Of a DNA stretch of 64,000 nucleotides, positions 46,444 through 55,021 are shown in pieces (the first letter of the stretch is position 1; each line of letters opens with the position of its first letter). The notes under the pieces are model-generated. The model was given only the letters and a program-made list of their open reading frames with translations. It made no database searches and was not told where the DNA came from. The DNA comes from Deferribacteres bacterium. Lineage in GTDB: Bacteria; Zhuqueibacterota; Zhuqueibacteria; Zhuqueibacterales; Geothermadaptataceae. Location: assembly GCA_020633675.1 (NCBI GenBank), contig JACKDE010000004.1:496001-560000 (forward strand). The letters run 5' to 3'. Made by a program: the position numbers and the translations under genes.

Positions 46444-48381
46444 ATGGCAAATACAGTTTTTTTTCGCCGCATTTTAAGTGCAGTATTGCTTATTTCAGTC
46501 TCATCGCAACTCAATGCACAATCCACCGATTTACCGACAGCAGAGTCATCACTGTTCACTGGCTCCGGCAATTGTGCATTTTGCCATATCAGCAACGGCA
46601 TCGCACTCACCGACAGCCATGGGACCGATTTGTCGATACCGACGGACTGGCGCGCGACTATGTTGGCCAATGCCGCACGTGACCCGTTTTGGCAGGCTGA
46701 GGTCGAAAGTGAAGTAAAGGTCAATCCGCAACTCAAATCAGTAATCGAAGACAAGTGTATCACTTGCCACGCACCGATGGCACGCACGCAAGCCAAATAC
46801 GACAATATCGCGGATTACGGGCTTGAGCAGGCTCTCGACGACCCGCTTGGCCGTGATGGTGTGAGTTGCACAGTTTGCCATCAAGTCCAGCCCGAAAATC
46901 TGGGCCTGGACGAGAGCTATTCCGGCGGCTACATCATCAACGACTCGCGCACCATTTATGGACCTTACCAAAATGTACTGGCCGGCATGATGAAAAATAT
47001 CGTCAACTACACGCCTGTGTTTGGCGCGCATATCGACAAATCCGAGCTCTGCGCAAGCTGCCATACGCTCTTCACACCGTACTTGGATAACAATGGACAG
47101 ATCGCCGGAACATTTCCGGAACAGACAGCCTATTTCGAATGGCAAAACAGTGTTTTCTCCCAACAGGAACAACACTGTCAGGACTGCCATATGCAGCAAA
47201 TCGATGAATCGATTGTGATCTCAAATATCCCCCCTTCGCTGTCCGGCCATGCGCCATTTGGCCGCCACACCTTTATCGGCGGCAACGCATTCATGCTGCG
47301 CATTCTGCGAGACAATGGCGAAACCATCGGTGTTACAGCGACGGCAGCGCAGTTCGACACCACAATCGCGCGGACGCAGAGTTTGCTGCAAAACAGTACC
47401 GCCAGGCTCACGCTGGTTCCCGAGGTCCAAAACGGTCAACTTCAGCTCACCATCGGCATCGAAAATCTGGCTGGCCACAAATTCCCGACTGGATTTCCGA
47501 GCCGACGGGCGTGGTTGCACGTCCTGGTGCAAAACGCTGCTGGAGAAACGCTTTTCGAATCCGGTGGATTTGACGAAAATGGACAGATCACCGGTCTGCA
47601 GGCCGATTTTGAACCGCACCATCAAACCATCACGCAGAGTTCAGAAGTACAAATTTACGAATCGGTGATGGAAGATGTCGACGGTGAGTTGACCTTTGTC
47701 TTGCTGCGCGGGGCACAATATCGCAAAGATAACCGCATTCCGCCAAAGGGCTTCATGGATACGCACGATCGCATCGCGGACATTGCCATTTTAGGGCAAG
47801 CGGCAAACGATCCCGATTTCAACCGCGATGGCGGGACCGAAGGCACAGGAAGCGATCAGGTCCACTATCTGATTGATATTGCTGGACAGTCCGGAAAGTT
47901 GATTCTGACCGCAGAGCTGCTGTACCAGAGCGTCAATCCGTCTTTTGTGGACCATTTGCTGGAATTTGAATCTCCGGCGATTACTCGATTTTCAGGTTAT
48001 TTTAACGAAGCGGACAAAACGCCCGAGCTGGTTAATCGTGTTGTCACAGAAATGAATATTATAACCAGCGTTGAAAATGACGCCAACAACCGCCAACCAG
48101 CCGATTTTATGCTGGATCAGAACTATCCGAATCCGTTCAATGCTGGCACACTGCTGCGCTATTCTGTGGCTGCTGAAACGGCACGCCTGACGGTGCAGAT
48201 TTTCGATATTCAGGGTCATGCCGTTCGAACGCTCGTCGACAGGCGCCACGAAATCGGTTCATACGCGGTGCGGTGGGACGGTTTGGACCGGCTTGGTAAA
48301 CCGGCAGGCTCGGGCATTTATTTCGCTAAATTGTTCGCCGGCAACCATGTGATCACACGCAAGCTGTTGCTCACGCACTGA
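46444..48381 (+). CDS. Pentahaem cytochrome c with T9SS-type tail
   Basis: A 645-residue exported protein with a signal peptide (to about residue 25, QLNAQS) and five CxxCH haem sites: near residues 44 (CAFCH), 105 (CITCH), 142 (CTVCH), 203 (CASCH) and 246 (CQDCH). The haem part resembles the multihaem family of cytochrome c554-like proteins. A beta-rich region follows, then a Por-type sorting domain with NYPNPFN (about 551-645). Haem attachment occurs in the periplasm, and the tail then targets the protein to the outer surface. This suggests a cell-surface redox protein. It lies 6.6 kb before the large cytochrome cluster. Confidence 0.9.
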   Translation: MANTVFFRRILSAVLLISVSSQLNAQSTDLPTAESSLFTGSGNCAFCHISNGIALTDSHGTDLSIPTDWRATMLANAARDPFWQAEVESEVKVNPQLKSVIEDKCITCHAPMARTQAKYDNIADYGLEQALDDPLGRDGVSCTVCHQVQPENLGLDESYSGGYIINDSRTIYGPYQNVLAGMMKNIVNYTPVFGAHIDKSELCASCHTLFTPYLDNNGQIAGTFPEQTAYFEWQNSVFSQQEQHCQDCHMQQIDESIVISNIPPSLSGHAPFGRHTFIGGNAFMLRILRDNGETIGVTATAAQFDTTIARTQSLLQNSTARLTLVPEVQNGQLQLTIGIENLAGHKFPTGFPSRRAWLHVLVQNAAGETLFESGGFDENGQITGLQADFEPHHQTITQSSEVQIYESVMEDVDGELTFVLLRGAQYRKDNRIPPKGFMDTHDRIADIAILGQAANDPDFNRDGGTEGTGSDQVHYLIDIAGQSGKLILTAELLYQSVNPSFVDHLLEFESPAITRFSGYFNEADKTPELVNRVVTEMNIITSVENDANNRQPADFMLDQNYPNPFNAGTLLRYSVAAETARLTVQIFDIQGHAVRTLVDRRHEIGSYAVRWDGLDRLGKPAGSGIYFAKLFAGNHVITRKLLLTH

Positions 48382-48405
48382 TTTTGCGGAAAAAAGAGTG
48401 GCTTG

Positions 48406-48435
48406 GGCGTGCATATGATAAAAATTATGCACGCC
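48406..48435. terminator. Hairpin between convergent genes
   Basis: GGCGTGCATA (48406-48415) and TATGCACGCC (48426-48435) form a perfect 10-bp stem with a 10-base AT-rich loop. It overlaps the last codons of the leftward esterase gene and follows the pentahaem gene by 24 bases. T runs on either side are weak, so it is a likely but imperfect two-way terminator. Confidence 0.6.
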
Positions 48436-49441
48436 TGATTTTGCCAAAGAAATGTTGGATCGGAAGGTGGCTGCGCGCAGACCAGGCGCCTTCATTGTGT
48501 CCGGCATACGGAAAGGCAAAGTGCAGCAAATGCTTGCCGTGCTGGAAACCGCGTTCCAGCAATGCGCCGGCCATACTGAAGGTGACTTCATAGTTGTCGC
48601 CGGGCCAACCACTATCGAGGTAAATTTTAAGCTGATTGCGAGGAGATTGCGGCTCGCGGCGCACACGCTCGATCAGGTCGTCCCGATAGGAGAAGGTACT
48701 GGACATACAGGCTGCATTCCCAAAAATCTCAGGGTATTGCCACGCCAGATAAAACGACACCACTCCTCCCAGTGACGATCCCATTACTGCGGTAGCGCTA
48801 GCATGTGTGAGCGTGCGAAAATGATCATCAACCCAGACTTTCAATTCATCGATCAGACTGCGGCCGAACACTTCATAACCCGGTTGGGTGTACTCAAAAA
48901 AGCGATCGCCGGCATGCACACCAACAACAATGGTGCGGTCGATCAGGTTCATGACATCCAGCATATCGAGGGTTTCATCGATGCGCCACTCCTGAGCGAG
49001 AAAGGCTTCTTCCGGAAAAAACAGATTGGCACCGTCGTGCATGTACAGAACCGGATAGCGCTTCAAGCCGTTCTCGTCATAGCCGGCTGGCAGATACATC
49101 CGAAAGCGGTGGTTGCGCTGCAAATGGGCGGACGATAACTCGATGACACCAGTCATTCGGCCCTGCTGTCCGCTGTAAAAATAAGGGTAAAAATCCTGTG
49201 AAGAATTATTGCTCATCACCAGCAATTTGTTGCTGCCCTGGGCCCATTCGAAGCGCCAGCCGTCACGAATGCAGGGCTTGAAATGCAGAAAAGGCCGGTC
49301 GTGCGAAATTTCGAACGTATGTACAGTTTTGTCTGCGGCAATATTGGCAGACTCGATATCGCGCCCCCAATCCAGCTCGGTACGCAGGACGATGGTGCCG
49401 TTTTGCAGCGGATAGATGACGCGAACGGTCGAGTGAAACAT
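48425..49441 (-). CDS. Esterase D-family alpha/beta hydrolase
   Basis: A 338-residue hydrolase. An N-terminal beta domain of about 110 residues (carbohydrate-binding- or Ig-like) is followed by an esterase domain: RMYLPAGYDENGLKRYPVLY, the nucleophile in GSSLGG, and HNEGAW carrying the catalytic His. This is the layout of Fes/feruloyl-esterase-type PF00756 enzymes. No signal peptide is seen with this start. The ATG at 49441 has AGGAG six bases ahead, so a longer reading of 32 codons is rejected. It is divergent from the amidotransferase gene. Substrate unknown; iron-siderophore or acyl ester hydrolysis are family roles. Confidence 0.82.
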   Translation of the reverse strand: MFHSTVRVIYPLQNGTIVLRTELDWGRDIESANIAADKTVHTFEISHDRPFLHFKPCIRDGWRFEWAQGSNKLLVMSNNSSQDFYPYFYSGQQGRMTGVIELSSAHLQRNHRFRMYLPAGYDENGLKRYPVLYMHDGANLFFPEEAFLAQEWRIDETLDMLDVMNLIDRTIVVGVHAGDRFFEYTQPGYEVFGRSLIDELKVWVDDHFRTLTHASATAVMGSSLGGVVSFYLAWQYPEIFGNAACMSSTFSYRDDLIERVRREPQSPRNQLKIYLDSGWPGDNYEVTFSMAGALLERGFQHGKHLLHFAFPYAGHNEGAWSARSHLPIQHFFGKIRRA

Positions 49442-49565
49442 GGTCAACTCCTGTATCTGAAATCTTGCGATTGATATTGAATTTTGACATACTCGGGAGC
49501 ATGCAAATAATAAAAATTCAGCAAATAACAAAGACAAAATCCCGCCGCTGTAAAAGGAGCTGGAA

Positions 49566-50426
49566 ATGTGCCGTTTTTTGGCCTATATCGGCCGACCGAT
49601 CATCCTGAATCAGTTGCTGTACGAACCGAAGAATTCGTTGGTATCGCAAAGCTTTCATGCGCTGGAACGCAAGGAACCACTGAATGGCGATGGCTTCGGC
49701 GTGGGCTTTTATGTGCCGGAAATCGATCCGATACCGGCCCTTTTTGTCGCGACCACGCCGGCCTGGAACAACCGTAATTTGCGCTACAATGCACCGAAAA
49801 TACGTTCGAATTGTATTTTCGCCCATGTGCGGGCGGCCAGCATCGGCTATGTTTCCGAGACCAACTGCCATCCGTTCCATTTCGGTCGTTTTTTATTCAT
49901 GCATAACGGCGAAATCGGCGGATTCGCGAAAATCAAACGCCGCTTGCGCGATCGGCTTTCGGATGAACGCTATAACTGGATTCAGGGCACGACCGACTCC
50001 GAGCATTTGTTCGCACTGTTTCTCGACAAATACCTTCAGCCATCGCGGCAAAAAAATGCCCATGGCATGGCTGAAGCCCTGGACGAAACGTACGCGGAAA
50101 TTCTGGAAATGGTGGCCAGATATGCCGATAATGCCCCATCCTATTTAAATGTGGCGGTTACGGACGGCACCGCAATTGTGGCCAGCAAATGCACGCTTGG
50201 CACCAGCACCCAGGCTGCGACACTTTATCATTCCGAAGGCAGCCGGTTTTCCTGCAAAGATGGTATTTGCCGGATGGAACAGGCAGATCCGGCTGAACAT
50301 TCGGTGCTGGTGGTTTCCGAGAAACTCACTGATGTCAGGGAAGATTGGCAAGAAGTCCCGTTGAACCATTTTGTTGTAGTGCAGGAAGACCTGACTGTCA
50401 CTTTGCATCCTGTCAAAGCCTGTTGA
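49566..50426 (+). CDS. Class II glutamine amidotransferase (YafJ-like)
   Basis: A 286-residue enzyme starting MCRFLAYIG, so Cys2 is the Ntn nucleophile once Met1 is removed. GDGFGVGFY, AHVRAASIG, THN-type NCHPFHFGRFLFMHNGEIGG and TTDSEHLFAL are all present as in the GAT-II/YafJ family, which lacks a synthase domain. The role of YafJ-type proteins is unsettled; some are linked to ergothioneine-like or nucleotide metabolism. AAAGGAG precedes the ATG. The cation transporter gene starts seven bases after the stop, suggesting one operon. Confidence 0.88.
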   Translation: MCRFLAYIGRPIILNQLLYEPKNSLVSQSFHALERKEPLNGDGFGVGFYVPEIDPIPALFVATTPAWNNRNLRYNAPKIRSNCIFAHVRAASIGYVSETNCHPFHFGRFLFMHNGEIGGFAKIKRRLRDRLSDERYNWIQGTTDSEHLFALFLDKYLQPSRQKNAHGMAEALDETYAEILEMVARYADNAPSYLNVAVTDGTAIVASKCTLGTSTQAATLYHSEGSRFSCKDGICRMEQADPAEHSVLVVSEKLTDVREDWQEVPLNHFVVVQEDLTVTLHPVKAC

Positions 50427-50433
50427 GCGTATT

Positions 50434-51333
50434 ATGGATCTGAAACACATCTCTGAGACCAAAAAAGTCACCTGGATCGGCCTGGTAATCAATCTTAGCC
50501 TTTCCGGCTTAAAATTGTTGTTCGGGCTGGTGGGAAAAAGCAATGCCCTCATCGCCGACGCGGTCCACTCACTCTCTGACCTGGTGACCGATTTTGCCGT
50601 GCTGATCGGTGTTGAATACTGGTCAAAGCCGCCGGACGATCGCCACCCGTACGGCCATCGACGTATTGAAACGCTGGTGAGCGCTGCCATCGGAATCGCT
50701 TTGCTACTGGTCGCCGTTGGCCTGGCCTATGACGCTTTACAGGAACTGAGCAATGAAGTAATGCATCAGCCGCAATGGATCGCCCTCTGCGGTGCACTGC
50801 TATCGATTTTTTTCAAGGAAGCACTTTACCGATGGACAGCGTCGACGGGCAAACGCATCAAATCACCGGCACTGATGGCCAATGCCTGGCACCACCGCAC
50901 TGACGCGCTGAGCTCGATACCGGTTGCCATTGCAATCGCTGCCGCAGCCTTCGAGCCGCAATGGGCGTTTATCGATCCGATCGGCGCATTTGTGGTAACG
51001 CTTTTTATCATGCATGCTGCCTGGAAAATCATTCATCCGGCATTGCGGGAACTGATCGACGAAGGCGCATCGGAAGGCGTCAATCAGCAAATCGCCGACA
51101 TAGCGACGGCGGTTCAGGGTGTGGAATCGGTACACGCCATTCGCGCCCGGCGCATGGGCACGATGCTGCACATCGACCTGCACGTCATGGTCGATCCACA
51201 AATGAGCGTGCTGCATGGCCATCAAATTTCGCACGATGTCAAAAGGGAATTACTGGAACAAGGGCCGGATGTCGCGGATGTGATCATCCACCTTGAGCCA
51301 TTTAAAAGCCAGCAAAGCAATTTACAGGATTGA
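50434..51333 (+). CDS. Cation diffusion facilitator transporter
   Basis: A 299-residue inner-membrane proton/metal antiporter with six spans. Metal-site motifs are DAVHSLSD in span 2 and HHRTD in span 5 (HxxxD in both, the Zn/Cd/Fe type), with the HPYGHRRIE loop. A cytoplasmic C-terminal ferredoxin-like domain follows (GTMLHIDLHVMVDPQMSV). It probably exports Zn or Fe. It starts seven bases after the amidotransferase gene. A GG-rich site is not evident, so translational coupling may matter. Confidence 0.92.
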   Translation: MDLKHISETKKVTWIGLVINLSLSGLKLLFGLVGKSNALIADAVHSLSDLVTDFAVLIGVEYWSKPPDDRHPYGHRRIETLVSAAIGIALLLVAVGLAYDALQELSNEVMHQPQWIALCGALLSIFFKEALYRWTASTGKRIKSPALMANAWHHRTDALSSIPVAIAIAAAAFEPQWAFIDPIGAFVVTLFIMHAAWKIIHPALRELIDEGASEGVNQQIADIATAVQGVESVHAIRARRMGTMLHIDLHVMVDPQMSVLHGHQISHDVKRELLEQGPDVADVIIHLEPFKSQQSNLQD

Positions 51334-51415
51334 TATTTTGACATTAAATGACCTCCGGCCATATCCGGAACGTATCTGAACATCCAAATTTCAATCAATC
51401 TCAAAAGGTTTGATC

Positions 51416-51886
51416 ATGGATACATTAAAAGCAAAAATCGACGATTTTTTAGCGCAGAAAGTCATTGCAGTCGCTGGCGTCACCCGCAACCATCCGAACG
51501 AAGCGGCCAACGCCATTTATCGCAAACTCAAAGGAGCCGGCTATCACGTTTATGCAGTCAATCCGAATGCAAAAAGCGTAGAAGGCGATCCGTGTTATCA
51601 CGATTTAGCTGCCATTCCCGAGCCGGTTGATGGCGTGGTGGTGGTAACCAGGCCCGAAACGGCCGACAAAATTGCGCGGGAATGCGTACAGGCAAAAGTG
51701 CCGCGCGCCTGGCTGCATCGTTCGTTCGGGCCCGGCAGCGTCTCTTCCGAGGCCGTGACCATCTGCGAGCAAAACAACATCACCGTCATTGCCGGCGCTT
51801 GTCCGATGATGTACTGCGAGCCGGTCGACACCGGCCACAAGTGTATCCGCTGGTTCCTGAAAGTTACGAAAAAGCTGCCAAATTAA
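51416..51886 (+). CDS. CoA-binding domain protein (YccU-like)
   Basis: A 156-residue single-domain Rossmann protein of the CoA_binding_2 family: VIAVAGVTRNHPNEAANAIY, YHVYAVNPNAKSVEGDPCY, PEPVDGVVVVTRP. Such proteins bind CoA or nucleotides and their role is unknown. The ATG at 51416 has AAAAGG seven bases upstream; a TTG two codons earlier is possible. It stands between the transporter and peptidase E genes on the same strand. Confidence 0.88.
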   Translation: MDTLKAKIDDFLAQKVIAVAGVTRNHPNEAANAIYRKLKGAGYHVYAVNPNAKSVEGDPCYHDLAAIPEPVDGVVVVTRPETADKIARECVQAKVPRAWLHRSFGPGSVSSEAVTICEQNNITVIAGACPMMYCEPVDTGHKCIRWFLKVTKKLPN

Positions 51887-51948
51887 TGTGTCACTCATAA
51901 TTCAGAATTCGCAGTTGGCAATGGATTCATTTAACACAGGTCATTTCT

Positions 51949-52662
51949 ATGTCCCATCCGAAACTTCTCCTTCTCAGCAATTCGCTCAATCATGGCATGG
52001 CTTATTTGGAGCACGCAAAGCCACACTTCAAAAGCTTCCTGGGCGCGCAGATCGAGCGCGTGCTGTTCGTGCCCTATGCCGGTGTGACGTTCAGCCACGA
52101 CGATTATTCTGCGAGAGTCCGTCCGGCTTTTGAAGAAGTCGGCTTCAAGCTTGATGCCATCCACGACTTTTCCAATCCGAAACAGGCAGTAGCGGAAGCC
52201 CAGGCAATCGCGGTTGGTGGCGGCAACACCTTCCAACTGCTGCATCAACTATACGAAAACGATCTGTTGGTACTGATTCGTGAGCGTGTGCAGGCAGGTA
52301 TGCCGTATATAGGCTGGAGCGCCGGTTCGAATGTCGCCTGCCCGACAATCAAAACCACCAACGACATGCCAATCGTGATGCCCAAATCCTTCCAAGCGCT
52401 TGGCCTGGTGCCTTTCCAAATCAATCCGCATTATTTGGATGCGAATCCACAGGGGCATCAGGGCGAAACCCGCGAGCAACGCCTGCTGGAATTCATCGAA
52501 GTCAATCCGGATATGTATGTCGTCGGTTTGCGCGAGGGCAGCTTGTTGCGGATAGAAGGCGGCTCAATCTCGCTGTTTGGGGATAAAAGCATACGCATCT
52601 TCCACCATGGCGAACTGCCGTGTGAACTCGCACCGACCGATTCCCTGCAGTTTTTGCTCTGA
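51949..52662 (+). CDS. pepE: Peptidase E, alpha-aspartyl dipeptidase
   Basis: A 237-residue cytosolic serine peptidase (family S51) that cuts N-terminal Asp dipeptides. The nucleophile lies in GWSAGSNVACPT, with VGGGNTFQLL ahead and NPHYLDA giving the conserved His. Length matches E. coli PepE (229 residues). It follows the CoA-binding gene after 62 bases on the same strand. Assignment rests on clear motifs over the whole length; cyanophycinase is a distant relative but has different flanking motifs. Confidence 0.92.
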   Translation: MSHPKLLLLSNSLNHGMAYLEHAKPHFKSFLGAQIERVLFVPYAGVTFSHDDYSARVRPAFEEVGFKLDAIHDFSNPKQAVAEAQAIAVGGGNTFQLLHQLYENDLLVLIRERVQAGMPYIGWSAGSNVACPTIKTTNDMPIVMPKSFQALGLVPFQINPHYLDANPQGHQGETREQRLLEFIEVNPDMYVVGLREGSLLRIEGGSISLFGDKSIRIFHHGELPCELAPTDSLQFLL

Positions 52663-52799
52663 TTTTCATCTCCGGCAAGCAATTTGCATTTTGGTGGAGA
52701 GATGGCCGCAAGCCAGACCTTTTCTGGTGAAATAATTGAATAGCTGGCTTGTTGCGCTCAAATTTTTGCAAGTATCCACCAAATTTTGAAGGTGCCGTT

Positions 52800-54038
52800 A
52801 TGCGAAGAAAAACTTTACTCGCCGCCGCGATCCTTTCGATGAGCTTTTTGCTGCTGCAATGCAGCCACACCACCGAACCGGAAGTCGAAATTGCTCGCGA
52901 ATTGACGCCGGCGGAGAAATCACTGGTACAATCGTCCGGTGATTTCGGACTTAAATTTTTCCGGCAAATTGTCAGCACTGAAAAGGATCAAAATATCTTT
53001 GTGTCGCCGCTGAGTATATCGATGGCGCTGGGCATGACGCTGAATGGCGCGGCCGGTACCACACAGTCAGCGATGGAACAGACGCTTGAACTTAGCGGCC
53101 TCAGCCAGGGTGAAATCAATCAATCCTATCGCAGCCTGATCGACTTGTTGACAGGTCTGGATCGAAATGTGATTTTCGAAATTGCCAATTCGATCTGGTA
53201 CCGGCAGGAAATGACCTTTGAGCAAGCATTCATCGAGCTCAACCAGAAATACTTCGATGCCGTCGTGCGTGCCATGGATTTCGGTGATGCAGAAGGTGCT
53301 GCCCACATCATCAATGCCTGGGTCAACGAAAAAACCCACGGCAAAATCGACAAGATTGTCGAGGCTGGCGACATCAATTGGGGTACGGTCATGTTCCTGA
53401 TCAATGCCATCTATTTCAAAGGTAGCTGGCAATACCAGTTTGATCCGGCCAACACCTTCGATCAGGGTTTTGCGCTGGCGAATGGCTCGACCAAAGCGGT
53501 GCCGATGATGCATTTGAGCGGCGCGCTGCGTTATGCGGAAAACGATCTTTTCCAAAGCGTCGATCTGCTGTACGGCAGCGGCAAATACAGCATGACCGTG
53601 TTCCTGCCAAAATCCGGCACAGACATCGATGCGCTGGCGCAGCAGATGAATGCATCTAACTGGCAGAACTGGCTCGCTGCATTTGAAGAAGTCGATGTCG
53701 ATTTGGCGTTGCCGAAGTTTACGCTTAAGTATGAGTTGGAGCTGAGCAAGGCCCTCACGGCACTTGGCATGGGCATCGCTTTCGATGCCGGGAATGCAGA
53801 TTTCACAGGCATGCACAAGGATGGTGGCCTGTACATCGGCAAAGTCAAGCACAAAACATTTTTGGAAATCAACGAAGAGGGCACTGAAGCTGCTGCGGTG
53901 ACCTCCGTAGAAATCGAACGCACCTCCGTGCCGGTCAACATTCAGATGCAAATCAACCGGCCGTTCCTTTTTGCCATTCGAGACAGTCACTCAGGTACGA
54001 TCTTGTTCATCGGCAAAATCATCGACCCGGGCGCTTGA
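52800..54038 (+). CDS. Serpin-family protease inhibitor lipoprotein
   Basis: A 412-residue serpin, rare in bacteria. The signal sequence ends in a lipobox with Cys21 (LLLQCS), so it is probably lipid-anchored. The serpin fold is complete: NIFVSPLSISMALGM, NSIWYRQEMTF, FLINAIYFKGSWQYQFDPANT and the closing NRPFLFAI. The hinge EEGTEAAAVT has small residues, as needed for an inhibitory stressed-to-relaxed switch. By alignment to antitrypsin, P1 falls at or next to the Arg-Thr of IERTS, suggesting trypsin-like or small-residue proteases as targets. The ATG at 52800 has AAGGTG upstream. It stands alone. Confidence 0.93.
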   Translation: MRRKTLLAAAILSMSFLLLQCSHTTEPEVEIARELTPAEKSLVQSSGDFGLKFFRQIVSTEKDQNIFVSPLSISMALGMTLNGAAGTTQSAMEQTLELSGLSQGEINQSYRSLIDLLTGLDRNVIFEIANSIWYRQEMTFEQAFIELNQKYFDAVVRAMDFGDAEGAAHIINAWVNEKTHGKIDKIVEAGDINWGTVMFLINAIYFKGSWQYQFDPANTFDQGFALANGSTKAVPMMHLSGALRYAENDLFQSVDLLYGSGKYSMTVFLPKSGTDIDALAQQMNASNWQNWLAAFEEVDVDLALPKFTLKYELELSKALTALGMGIAFDAGNADFTGMHKDGGLYIGKVKHKTFLEINEEGTEAAAVTSVEIERTSVPVNIQMQINRPFLFAIRDSHSGTILFIGKIIDPGA

Positions 54039-54065
54039 TGTGAATCACGAGGCTGCAAATATTGT

Positions 54066-54099
54066 ATTGTAGGGGCATCGCGCGCTATGTCCCTACAAT
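54066..54099. repeat. GTAGGG-type inverted repeat
   Basis: ATTGTAGGG (54066-54074) and CCCTACAAT (54091-54099) form a perfect 9-bp stem around a GC-rich 16-base loop. This kind of TTGTAGGGGC element is common in intergenic DNA of many phyla and behaves like a REP or MITE relic. It lies between the serpin and YbaK-type genes and has no T tract. Confidence 0.55.
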
Positions 54100-54125
54100 A
54101 GCCAAAAACTTTACAACTCAAAATC

Positions 54126-54614
54126 ATGCCAATCCCAACCACCAAAGTCACGCAAATTCTGGATGCCCATAAGGTTTCCTACCGTGTTTTGCCACATTGC
54201 GAGCCTGTTTTTACCGTTGCCGCAGCAGCACAGCAGCGCGGAGTGATCGCCGAAGAGATGGTCAAATCCATTTTATTGCGCGACAGGCAGCACCGCTATG
54301 TCATGGCAGGTGTGCTCGGTCATATGCGCCTCGCCCCGAAGGCGGTACGTGCACATCTACCAGATGGTTGGCAGCGACTGTCGTTCGCTACCGCTGATGA
54401 AATTCTTGCCGTCACAGGTTTTGTGCAAGGCGCAGTTGCCCCGCTTGGTTTGCCGCCAAACATCCCCGTCATTTTTGATCAGGCCATCGCACAATGCAGC
54501 AAGGTGAACATCAGCAGCGGCGATCCGATGGCCGGCATCGAGTTGGCGGCTGCCGATCTGATTCGCGTGTCGCATGCCGAAATCGCTGCAATCGCTTTGC
54601 TTTCCCGAAAGTAG
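54126..54614 (+). CDS. YbaK/ProX-type aminoacyl-tRNA deacylase domain protein
   Basis: A 162-residue protein of the YbaK/INS superfamily, which hydrolyses mischarged aminoacyl-tRNAs (for example Cys- or Ala-tRNA-Pro). The signature Lys in EEMVKSILLRD, the GAVAPLGLP turn and NISSGDPMAGIEL match the family. No zinc or extra domain. Which tRNA is edited cannot be told from sequence. It lies 87 bases after the serpin gene with no clear ribosome-binding site; it is likely independent. Confidence 0.85.
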   Translation: MPIPTTKVTQILDAHKVSYRVLPHCEPVFTVAAAAQQRGVIAEEMVKSILLRDRQHRYVMAGVLGHMRLAPKAVRAHLPDGWQRLSFATADEILAVTGFVQGAVAPLGLPPNIPVIFDQAIAQCSKVNISSGDPMAGIELAAADLIRVSHAEIAAIALLSRK

Positions 54615-55021
54615 GAATATCAAAATACCCTTTATTGATTATGGGAATCATCCGACCTCCGCTTTTTCTCCAACTTAGCACCCACCAAATCTAAAAACGA
54701 CCTAACCTTCTATTTTTATTTGCCAGACAAATCTGCACGCCAGGCTGGTTTATCAAATAAAAATTGGTATGGAATTTGTGAATTCTTTTGCGCCAATGAA
54801 GCGAAAGCATGTTCCAAAATGAAAACCGGGCACGGTTAGATTGGAATGGTGTTTCGCTGCAGCGGCGCCGCGAAAGCAACTTTTGACTTCTCACTTTCAA
54901 CATCGCGGCCCCCAATGCCTGGATTTCGGAAGTGCCACTTTCCGAAAACTCTACTATTTAAAGCAAATCACAGTCCTGTTTGCTTGCAATTACAAATAAC
55001 CTTAAGGCGAGACGATTTAAA
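54615..55021. other. Intergenic region ahead of the cytochrome cluster
   Basis: About 400 bases with no supported gene. The first half is AT-rich. Near its end lies the palindrome at 54924-54947 (listed separately), followed by an AT-rich stretch (TACTATTTAAAG) that could hold a -10 element. This is the probable control region of the multihaem genes. Confidence 0.5.
54924..54947. promoter_or_regulatory. Palindromic candidate operator of the cytochrome cluster
   Basis: TTTCGGAA (54924-54931) and TTCCGAAA (54940-54947) are perfect inverted arms around GTGCCACT, itself nearly symmetric. It lies about 75-98 bases upstream of the first cytochrome start. It does not match the FNR or CRP consensus. 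Confidence 0.45.
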
